64,000 bases of DNA from Brevibacillus antibioticus (GTDB taxonomy: Bacteria; Bacillota; Bacilli; Brevibacillales; Brevibacillaceae): positions 4,094,001 through 4,158,000 of the forward strand of contig NZ_SZNK01000001.1 in the NCBI RefSeq assembly GCF_005217615.1, written 5' to 3'. Under the pieces are notes generated by a model. That model worked only from the letters and a program-made list of their open reading frames with translations, was not told the DNA's origin and made no database searches. The number at the start of each line of letters is the position of its first letter. The stretch's first letter is position 1. Below are positions 57,266-64,000 of this stretch, piece by piece. The position numbers and the translations under genes are program-made.

Positions 57266-58671
57266 GCAAATTCCGATTGAAAAACCTGCCGATATCCAGG
57301 CAAATCCTCATTTTGTTCATGATCCTGACAAGCGTCCTCGGGGTTGGCCTTGGCATCGGGTATCCACTGGCTGTCAAACAGTATCTAGTTTCCAACACTT
57401 ACTCGCTCTTGGAAGAAGAGTTTTACACATTATCTCAGCATATCTCCTTCAATGAGCATAATGAGCTGCTGCCTGTTCCGGCTGCGGCCCCTTACTTTTT
57501 ACAGCTCTTGCTCCAACGCTATGAGTACTCATTTGATATGATCGTCTATGCTGAGAACGGACGAGAACTGGGCAGCCGAAGCAATGGTCGCATTCCTTAC
57601 GAGGATGCCGAGGAGTTGTTCCGACAAGCTGCCTCGTATCCTAGCAACAAGCTCCAGCATGGTTCGCTGGACCGTGGAGCTGAGAACTATTTGTTCGTCA
57701 GCAAAAAAATGGATTACCACGGCTTCCCGTACTACATGGTTCTCTTCTCCAAAGAGCAGGAGCTCAACCAGATCAACTCGATTTTGACACGGCAGTTTTT
57801 GCTCATTTTTGGTCTGCTGCTGCTCGTAAGCTGGCTTTTGGCCGTGTGGTTTAGCGGGTATTTGAGCAGACCGCTGCGCACACTCGAAGAGCTGTGTAAA
57901 AAAATTGCTCGTCGTCAGTTCGATATTCCGCTTGCGATGGATCGCGGAGATGAAATCGGACAGCTTGCCCGCTCATTCGATATGATGAAAAACCAACTGA
58001 AGGAATACGACGAGTCACAGCAGCATTTTGTCCAAAATATTTCCCATGAGCTCAAAACGCCGATCATGGCGATCCAAGGATACACGCAAGGACTCATAGA
58101 AGGCGTCTTCCAGGGCCCTCAGGCTGAAAAAGGGCTTTCCATCATCATGGAAGAGAGCAAGCGACTCGAAAAGGTCGTCGGACAGCTCTTGTATATCACG
58201 AAGATCGAGTCTGTCTCCCAAATGATGCAAGTTGACCGCGTCGACCTGTCAGAGATGATGCACCTGTTGAAACAGCGTCTTTCCGTGCTCAATCCGCAAA
58301 TCGAGTGGGAGTTAAATCTGGCAGCCGACTTGATCGTGGAAGGAGACGGCGAGCAATTGAGCACCGCGTTCGTCAATATCATGGAAAATCAACTACGTTA
58401 CGCCAAAAGCCGACTTACCATCACAGGAAGACATGCCGGGAAAAGCGTCGTGGTTGCGATTTCCAATGATGGGCCACCCATTGAGGAGGCGCTGCTGCCG
58501 AATTTGTTCCAGCGTTTCCGCAAAGGAAAGTCGGGCAAGCATGGGCTTGGACTCGCAATTGCCCGTGCCGTCTTGGAAGCACATAAAGGGACGATCGATG
58601 CCCGCAACGATCCAGATGGACCGTGCTTCACGATGATCGTACCCATTGAGTTTAAAGGCCGATTGAACTGA
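57262..58671 (+). CDS. Sensor histidine kinase, CssS-like
   Basis: A 469-residue membrane kinase. Two helices (about 13-35 and 173-196) bracket an external sensor of about 135 residues; a HAMP domain (about 197-248) follows. The kinase core has FVQNISHELKTPIMAIQGYT (His257), IMENQLRYAKSRL (N box), AISNDGPPI and KSGKHGLGLAIARAV (G2). It pairs with the overlapping response regulator. The signal is not evident from sequence; the likeness to CssS suggests secretion stress. Confidence 0.88.
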   Translation: MSKFRLKNLPISRQILILFMILTSVLGVGLGIGYPLAVKQYLVSNTYSLLEEEFYTLSQHISFNEHNELLPVPAAAPYFLQLLLQRYEYSFDMIVYAENGRELGSRSNGRIPYEDAEELFRQAASYPSNKLQHGSLDRGAENYLFVSKKMDYHGFPYYMVLFSKEQELNQINSILTRQFLLIFGLLLLVSWLLAVWFSGYLSRPLRTLEELCKKIARRQFDIPLAMDRGDEIGQLARSFDMMKNQLKEYDESQQHFVQNISHELKTPIMAIQGYTQGLIEGVFQGPQAEKGLSIIMEESKRLEKVVGQLLYITKIESVSQMMQVDRVDLSEMMHLLKQRLSVLNPQIEWELNLAADLIVEGDGEQLSTAFVNIMENQLRYAKSRLTITGRHAGKSVVVAISNDGPPIEEALLPNLFQRFRKGKSGKHGLGLAIARAVLEAHKGTIDARNDPDGPCFTMIVPIEFKGRLN

Positions 58672-58730
58672 TAAGAGTTGTTCAAAAGAACACGCACTGG
58701 GAGGGGACACTTGTCCTCTCTTTTTCTATT

Positions 58731-59516
58731 CTAAAGGAGAAATTCGATAAAAGCGTAGGAAGATACCGTGACAAAACCGAGCTTCTCATACACGTGTATC
58801 GCCGTGGGATTATCTGCAAAGACAACCAAATAGACATGATCAGACTTCTCCAAGCCAATCCGAGAAATATCTGAACTGATTTGCGTACCCAACCCTTTTT
58901 GCCGATGATGAACAGATGTTCCAATGTTCCCGATTTCTACAAAGGCTTCGTCATAGACATGAAAGCCAGCTACGGCCATTGGCTCTCCTCCTTCCGAAAA
59001 GAGCGCGATGTGTGGCATTTCTGCTACTTCCTCTGCTCGAAAACTAATCATGCCGAGCTCTGCTGCCATATTCTCCACGATCTGTGCTTCGGATAACTCC
59101 AATATTCGTGAATCTCCCACAGATAAAAGACGCTCGGGGTATTTTAGTTTCATCAGCTGCATGGTACGTGTGGCGAGTCTATTCGGAATCTGCACGCGCG
59201 TCAGACAAGGCTCTGCGAGTGCAATCACACCCTTTTGTCCATCTGGCAGACTGCCGTCCAGCACTTCTTTCATATAGGAGAGCATTGGTCCCACCTCGTA
59301 ATTTTCCTCCCCCTCTACCACATGGAGAGAAAATGCGTGAAACGGCATCCCTTTTAAGTAAGACCCGATGGCAGTTACTTCTCCTTGGACGCTGTCCGTT
59401 ATGACGACGCTCCTATCCGTTCGCAAGTACATATTCCCGTATAAAATATACGAATCTTCTAACGAAATTTGTTCCAAAAGCTGGCGTTGTTCATGACCTG
59501 TTCGCAATTTTAGCAA
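58731..59516 (-). CDS. GNAT-family N-acetyltransferase
   Basis: A 261-residue acetyltransferase. The C-terminal GNAT domain (about 125-260) shows ALFSEGGEPMAVAGFHVYDE, the acetyl-CoA-binding EIGNIGTSVHHRQKGLGTQI and FADNPTAIHVYEKLGFVTVS. The N-terminal half is a helper domain (CLTRVQIPNRLATRTMQLMK). The substrate is unknown. The TTG start (LLKLRTGHEQ) is chosen because AGAAGGAGTGATTTC precedes it; longer in-frame starts have no ribosome site. It is divergent from guaB. Confidence 0.82.
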   Translation of the reverse strand: MLKLRTGHEQRQLLEQISLEDSYILYGNMYLRTDRSVVITDSVQGEVTAIGSYLKGMPFHAFSLHVVEGEENYEVGPMLSYMKEVLDGSLPDGQKGVIALAEPCLTRVQIPNRLATRTMQLMKLKYPERLLSVGDSRILELSEAQIVENMAAELGMISFRAEEVAEMPHIALFSEGGEPMAVAGFHVYDEAFVEIGNIGTSVHHRQKGLGTQISSDISRIGLEKSDHVYLVVFADNPTAIHVYEKLGFVTVSSYAFIEFLL

Positions 59517-59642
59517 AGAAATCACTCCTTCTAACGATTGCCTATTGACGTTGTCGTACTTCGCGGTTAACATGGTAAAAATTTCTCTATTAAAGAGGCA
59601 GTTCAAAAAATGGAGACCAACTTCACCTAGGAGGAGAGAATC

Positions 59643-61142
59643 GTGGCTTTTTATTACACAGAACCATCTCGGACGTTTAATGAGTTTTTGTTGTTGCCAA
59701 ATCTCACCACAAAAGAATGCACACCAAACCATGTAGACTTATCCACTCCGATTACCAAGTATAAAAAAGGTGAAAAGCCTGCCATCTCCCTAAACATACC
59801 GTTCTCATCCGCAGTCATGCAAGCAGTTTCCGACCATCATATGGCGGTCGCATTGGCTAGATGTGGCGGTATTTCGTTTATTTTTGGCTCCCAGTCCATC
59901 GAGAGTCAGGCAACCATGGTTCGCAAAGCAAAAGGCTACAAGGCTGGTTTCGTCGTGAGCCGCTCCAACCTGACACCAAGCCATACACTGAAAGACATTT
60001 TGGAATTGAAAGAGGCGACAGGCCACTCCACCGTTGCCATTACGGAAGATGGTACGGCAAAAGGCAAGCTGCTCGGAATCGTAACGGGTCGCGATTATCG
60101 CATCAGCCGCGACTCTTTGGACAAACTCGTCGGCGACATCATGACACCATTCTCGAAGCTGATCTATGGCAAATCCGGCATCACGCTCTCCGAAGCCAAC
60201 GATCTGATCTGGGAGCACAAGCTTAACTGCTTGCCAATCGTAGATGAAAATCAAAATCTCGACTTCCTCGTTTTCCGCAAGGACTACGATTCCCGCAAAA
60301 ACAATCCGCTGTCCCTCTTGGACGCGAACAAGAGCTATATTGTAGGTGCTGGTATCAATACAAAGGACTACAAGGAGCGCGTCCCTGCGTTGGTAGAAGC
60401 AGGCGTTGATATTCTAGTCATCGACTCCTCCGATGGCTTCAGCGAATGGCAACGCGAGACGGTTCAATATGTAAAAGAAAACTTTAATGTTCCAATCGGT
60501 GCAGGTAACGTCGTCGATAAGGAAGGCTTCCGTTACCTCGTGGAATCGGGCGCAGATTTCATAAAAGTAGGGATTGGCGGCGGCTCCATCTGCATTACCC
60601 GCGAACAAAAAGGAATCGGACGCGGTCAAGCCTCTTCCCTCATTGAAGTGGCAGCAGCTCGCGACGAGTACTTCAAAGAAACAGGCATTTACGTTCCGCT
60701 CTGCTCCGACGGCGGAATCGTACATGACTACCACGTGACAATGGCTTTGGCTATGGGTGCAGACTTTGTCATGCTGGGACGTTACTTCGCTCGCTTCGAC
60801 GAAAGCCCGACTAAAAAAGTGAAGATCGGTAACAACTTCGTGAAAGAATACTGGGGAGAAGGCTCCAACCGCGCTCGCAACTGGCAACGCTATGACACTG
60901 GCGGCAAAAACAGTCTCGTCTTTGAAGAAGGCGTAGACTCCTATGTACCATACGCGGGAAGCCTGCGTGAGAACATAGACCGTACGCTGAGCAAAATCAA
61001 ATCAACCATGTGCAATTGCGGATCGCTATCCATCTCAGAGCTTCAGCAAAAAGCGCGAATCACCGTCATCTCTGCTACTAGCTTGGTAGAAGGCGGCGCA
61101 CATGACGTTATCTTGAAAGAAAGCAGCATGGCTGCTGAGTAA
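59643..61142 (+). CDS. guaB: IMP dehydrogenase, Tritrichomonas-type
   Basis: A 499-residue IMP dehydrogenase, converting IMP to XMP with NAD for guanine nucleotide synthesis. It has the barrel with [40 protein letters not shown], the catalytic loop [20 protein letters not shown] (Cys), the flap [17 protein letters not shown], and an inserted CBS pair (about 105-225). The wording of these motifs follows the Tritrichomonas foetus enzyme far more closely than the usual bacterial GuaB. It starts with GTG after TAGGAGGAGAGAATC. A second, ordinary guaB elsewhere in the genome would be expected. Confidence 0.88.
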   Translation: MAFYYTEPSRTFNEFLLLPNLTTKECTPNHVDLSTPITKYKKGEKPAISLNIPFSSAVMQAVSDHHMAVALARCGGISFIFGSQSIESQATMVRKAKGYKAGFVVSRSNLTPSHTLKDILELKEATGHSTVAITEDGTAKGKLLGIVTGRDYRISRDSLDKLVGDIMTPFSKLIYGKSGITLSEANDLIWEHKLNCLPIVDENQNLDFLVFRKDYDSRKNNPLSLLDANKSYIVGAGINTKDYKERVPALVEAGVDILVIDSSDGFSEWQRETVQYVKENFNVPIGAGNVVDKEGFRYLVESGADFIKVGIGGGSICITREQKGIGRGQASSLIEVAAARDEYFKETGIYVPLCSDGGIVHDYHVTMALAMGADFVMLGRYFARFDESPTKKVKIGNNFVKEYWGEGSNRARNWQRYDTGGKNSLVFEEGVDSYVPYAGSLRENIDRTLSKIKSTMCNCGSLSISELQQKARITVISATSLVEGGAHDVILKESSMAAE

Positions 61143-61162
61143 GACAATCGACGCGTAATCAC

Positions 61163-61208
61163 AAAAAACCAGTCTGCAGCTCACAGTGCTAGCAGACTGG
61201 TTTTTTTC
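61163..61208. terminator. Bidirectional terminator, guaB/ger operon
   Basis: AACCAGTCTGC pairs with GCAGACTGGTT, with A run left and TTTTTTTC right, between convergent genes. Confidence 0.85.
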
Positions 61209-62277
61209 TTAGGGCACCCACACTCAGCAAGAGAACGGGCAAGAACAAACCGTACGTCAAGGAATAAGGCATCCAAATTTCTGAAACGAAAGTATCAAAA
61301 TACGGGCGGTTAGGCATCGTCGCCAATGCCACCACAATCATGATCATCCCCAGTGGCAATGTCAATTGGCGGTAATCTCGCAATCCCATTGTATACGCGA
61401 TTCCACAGCTCGTCGCATAATAGCAAATAGTTATTTTGACAAAGAGCGTGATAAACCAGATGACGGCCATCATCACTTCTATTCGCTCCAAAAAATTGCC
61501 GATACTGATTTTTTGCGCAAGTGTGTAGCTTGGGTAGGCGAGTAGCACAGTAATATCGGCGCCTAAAACCAAGATTGCCACGGTAGTAATCATTGTCAGG
61601 CAAAAATTCGCGAAAAGAATACCCCAGATATAAGCTTTGGCAGCACTCGCTGGCCGTTTTACCAAGGGAAACATCACGATCAGAATGACCGTTTCCAGCA
61701 AATAACCCACGTATCGGAAGTTCCCTCCAATAACAGGAGCGATTCCATGCGCAACCACAGGCTTCACATTTTCTATTTTGATCTGGGGGGAGATAAATGC
61801 AATCAAGACAAAAAAAAGCAACAGAAAATACGGAAACAACAGCTCACCCACCCGAGAAAAGGCTTCTGGTCCACTGCGGACCCCCATAACGATGATCACC
61901 AAAAAAAGGACAAGAATAATTTCAATGGGGGTCTCCTGCATAATCTGCGTCGTGACAAAATCTCCAATCTCCATCAGCATGAGCGAAGCGTCGATGAAGA
62001 AGTAGGTGATGAACAAAACAGCTACTGCTTTCCCCATCCACTTTCCCAATATTTCCTCGCTGTACTGAAAGATAGACTTGTTCGGATACCGCATACTCAG
62101 CGAAACATACATGTAGGTTAAAAGAAAGCCTTCCCCCCACCCCATGAAGGCGGAGATCCAGGCGTCCTGTTTGGCAGCGGTAGCCGTAAGGGATGGTACG
62201 TACAAAATCGCATCACCAATCCCGAAGAGCGCCACGAGTATCATGAATTGCCTTGCGCTAATATGACCGTTGTCTAT
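61189..62277 (-). CDS. Spore germination permease, GerAB family
   Basis: A 362-residue membrane protein with ten helices, the B subunit of a GerA-type germinant receptor that binds nutrients in the spore inner membrane. It begins HISARQFMILVALFGIGDAI and has KPVVAHGIAPVIGG and MMAVIWFITLFVKI as family marks. The TTG start (LIDNGHIS) is chosen since GGGGGAGCGAGAGGAA precedes it, it gives the usual length, and it avoids the 46-base overlap that an upstream TTG at 62364 would cause. Confidence 0.85.
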   Translation of the reverse strand: MDNGHISARQFMILVALFGIGDAILYVPSLTATAAKQDAWISAFMGWGEGFLLTYMYVSLSMRYPNKSIFQYSEEILGKWMGKAVAVLFITYFFIDASLMLMEIGDFVTTQIMQETPIEIILVLFLVIIVMGVRSGPEAFSRVGELLFPYFLLLFFVLIAFISPQIKIENVKPVVAHGIAPVIGGNFRYVGYLLETVILIVMFPLVKRPASAAKAYIWGILFANFCLTMITTVAILVLGADITVLLAYPSYTLAQKISIGNFLERIEVMMAVIWFITLFVKITICYYATSCGIAYTMGLRDYRQLTLPLGMIMIVVALATMPNRPYFDTFVSEIWMPYSLTYGLFLPVLLLSVGALRKKPVC

Positions 62278-62317
62278 CAATTCCTCTCGCTCCCCCGCCT
62301 CGCTGCTGGCTACTGCT

Positions 62318-62551
62318 TCATTCCACAGTTCCCAAAATGAAGTCGCTGAATGGTTTATAGACAAATGTAATCCAGTCCAACGGGTTGGGAATATTCACCT
62401 TAAGCGATTCGGCTATCCCAAGTCCCGTCCCAACTACAAGCAAAATGAAGAAAACCAGCATTTCCTTTTTCATCGCGTTCCTTCTCAAATAAGGCACCTC
62501 AAAGAGGGCAATGAGTAGACTGATCAGCAAAATCAATATGATGGTCCACAT
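62318..62551 (-). CDS. Small GerD-subunit-like protein of the ger operon
   Basis: A 77-residue protein with two membrane helices (about 3-20 and 30-48) and a conserved-looking tail ESLKVNIPNPLDWITFVYKP. Small two-helix 'D subunits' encoded in ger operons modulate receptor function in Bacillus (for example GerKD, GerUD), and this fits them in size and position between gerC and gerB genes. The match is from pattern, not computed. RBS AGTAGGTG lies slightly far from the ATG. Confidence 0.65.
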   Translation of the reverse strand: MWTIILILLISLLIALFEVPYLRRNAMKKEMLVFFILLVVGTGLGIAESLKVNIPNPLDWITFVYKPFSDFILGTVE

Positions 62552-62620
62552 GCTGTGCCGTGCACCTACTTTTTTTGCAGGATTACCTTTACCATTTCCA
62601 TGGATGGAAAAAGTTATGCT

Positions 62621-63823
62621 CTACTCCTTTTTCATGAAAGGAATAAACGAATTGCCCACTTTCCCTGTCCGCCTGATCTTCACGTCTGTTTTGATTTTCA
62701 CTTTCAGATTGGGGAATTGAGAATCCCAATCCTCTTTCACCTTTTCCCACCCCTTGGGGTCATTTTTGTAGATCGACTGACCAAATCCAAAAACATCCGA
62801 TCGGTATTGCTTTTGCGCTTTATGAATGGCGCTTACGATTTTACCTTTGATCTGCTTTTCCACGTCAGCTTCCAATTTGTAGATGGTTTTGGGATCGGAC
62901 AAATCGTTGCTGCATGCTACCTCGCCCACATTGCCTTCTGCGGAAATACTCACTTCCACTTGTGGTTTGCCTTTTTCCACCTTGCCATTGACAGTTGTTT
63001 TGTTTCGGATGATCTCAATGACAATTTTATTGTTTTTATCACAAGGAATTTCTTCTACTGTACTGTCCACCCTGTCTGTGATGTAGCTGAATCCGATGCT
63101 TTCCTCTTCGTTAAACCACCCACGTAGCTTGTCTCCTTTGAAGACACCGATTTCGTGGTACCTCAACAGCGATGACTGGCTTTCCTTTTGGGAATTACTC
63201 CCGGAAGTCCCCATCTGTACCTTCCCTTTCGGATTAACGCCTACCAACACTGGCTCGATCCCGTCCCGTAGCAAATCCGCAATAAATTCATCCAATTGAA
63301 TGGAGACAATCGATCCCCAGGCACTCTCTGCTGTTTCCAAGCTTTTATAGAGCTTCGTCGCCGGGATTTTTTCCAGTGGATCGATCATGCTGAGAATTTG
63401 TAGTGCTGTCGCGTCCTTGGCTAGAATGACATAAAAATCAGGCCGGACCTCATGATCGCGAAATAACAAATCCAGCACTTCCTTTGCCCCTTCTTTTGCT
63501 ATCTGCTCCCCTAAAACCAGCACCTGGATATGGGAAAAGTAAAGCCTTCTCGGGGTTACCGTTGTCATTTTCCGGATTCCCTCAAAAATGCTGGATGCCC
63601 GCATGCTGTAAGTCGCAACAGATGATTGGATCATTCCCCCTCCCTCTTTTGACGCTACCCCTCCCGGATTGACGATTTGGGCGGATATCACGTACTCTCC
63701 GTCAATCTTGTCAATACCTGTTCCCATGACTATCGCCAAATCATTCAATTCTCTACGGTTCCAGCAGCCTGTCAACAAAACGAGAAGAGCAAGGGTCAGG
63801 AGGAACACCCCTTTTCGTTTCAT
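62621..63823 (-). CDS. Spore germination lipoprotein, Ger(x)C family
   Basis: A 400-residue lipoprotein, the C subunit of a GerA-type receptor. The signal peptide MKRKGVFLLTLALLVLLTGC ends in a lipobox (Cys20), followed by WNRRELNDLAIVMGTGIDKI, the family signature, and RRLYFSHIQVLVLGEQIAKE. The ATG of MKRKGV follows AGGTGGAGACGGC; an upstream ATG pair at 63847 with GAGGTGATGAAAA is an alternative start. It lies between gerA and the small D-like gene. Confidence 0.9.
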   Translation of the reverse strand: MKRKGVFLLTLALLVLLTGCWNRRELNDLAIVMGTGIDKIDGEYVISAQIVNPGGVASKEGGGMIQSSVATYSMRASSIFEGIRKMTTVTPRRLYFSHIQVLVLGEQIAKEGAKEVLDLLFRDHEVRPDFYVILAKDATALQILSMIDPLEKIPATKLYKSLETAESAWGSIVSIQLDEFIADLLRDGIEPVLVGVNPKGKVQMGTSGSNSQKESQSSLLRYHEIGVFKGDKLRGWFNEEESIGFSYITDRVDSTVEEIPCDKNNKIVIEIIRNKTTVNGKVEKGKPQVEVSISAEGNVGEVACSNDLSDPKTIYKLEADVEKQIKGKIVSAIHKAQKQYRSDVFGFGQSIYKNDPKGWEKVKEDWDSQFPNLKVKIKTDVKIRRTGKVGNSFIPFMKKE

Positions 63824-63874
63824 GCCGTCTCCACCTCGGTTCATCATTTTTCATCACCTCGGCACGATACTTCG

Positions 63875-64000
63875 CTATATTTTACTTTTTCGTTCTCTGA
63901 CGCTGTTTTTCTGGCGCAAAAAATGGGGACGCGTATGCATCATCCAGATGGGAATTCGAAGCAGTGTATCCTTTTGATCGGACAGATTCACAGGGGCCAG
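63875..64000 (-). CDS. Spore germination protein GerAA-like, 3' end (partial)
   Basis: Only the last 41 codons are in the window. The frame runs off the right edge and ends LLRIPIWMMHTRPHFLRQKN then SVRERKSKI and a stop at 63875-63877. The RIPIWMMxxRP tail is typical of GerA-type A subunits, and the following gerC, D-like and gerB genes fit. The gene continues beyond 64000. Confidence 0.75.
   Translation of the reverse strand: MAPVNLSDQKDTLLRIPIWMMHTRPHFLRQKNSVRERKSKI

Overview
The window reads as a chromosomal segment of a spore-forming Bacillota bacterium, most likely a Brevibacillus or close Paenibacillaceae relative. The grounds are strong GGAGG-type ribosome binding sites, a gerA-type germination operon, a SigL-type promoter before rocA, and a backbone gene order that matches the Bacillus subtilis yerB-yerC-pcrB-pcrA-ligA-camS(yerH)-gatCAB-dgkB-rlmCD block. 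That backbone runs on the minus strand from about 56.4 kb (yerB) down to 10.4 kb (rlmD-type methyltransferase) and is repeatedly interrupted by accessory DNA.

Layout. 0-10.4 kb is an accessory region piled up at the 3' end of the 23S rRNA uracil methyltransferase gene. It holds decayed ISL3 and IS256 transposases, a frameshifted hypothetical gene, small secreted and membrane proteins, a PadR/BtrH-like/MFS operon and an Abi (HEPN-type) gene. Two extra copies of an rlmD-like 3' end and three att-like repeats suggest successive integrations. 10.4-26.7 kb is mostly backbone: rlmD, dagK, glcK, EamA, a NatAB-type ABC exporter, a sigma factor fused to a BtrH/C39-like domain, two tandem YcdB-type secreted proteins and gatCAB. 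26.7-32.9 kb is a second accessory patch: a 200-bp nested inverted repeat, a secreted protein, a nuclease-like gene broken by a 7-bp duplication, and an IS200/IS605 element with intact tnpA and tnpB. 32.9-44.3 kb is backbone: psd, a PAS-GGDEF cyclase, a TagO-type transferase, rocA with a SigL-type promoter, camS, a Ycf48-like lipoprotein, ligA, a MITE-like element and pcrA.

44.4-54.2 kb is the most interesting part, an insertion that separates pcrA from pcrB. It carries VanW, DUF418, a response-regulator gene split in two with a SurA-like gene and an orphan Phr-like peptide gene lying between the halves, and then a compact cluster that looks like a ribosomally made, modified peptide (RiPP) pathway. 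That cluster has an 18-residue peptide gene followed by an attenuator hairpin, an E1/ThiF-like adenylating enzyme with an N-terminal RRE-like domain, a membrane M50 metalloprotease with its own PqqD-like domain, and a TPR protein. It is divergent from a sigma factor/anti-sigma (zinc finger plus DUF4179) pair.

54.2-64 kb returns to backbone: pcrB, yerC, yerB, a CssRS-like two-component system, a GNAT enzyme, an IMP dehydrogenase of the Tritrichomonas type, and a gerA-type germinant receptor operon running off the right edge. No tRNA, rRNA or CRISPR array was seen.
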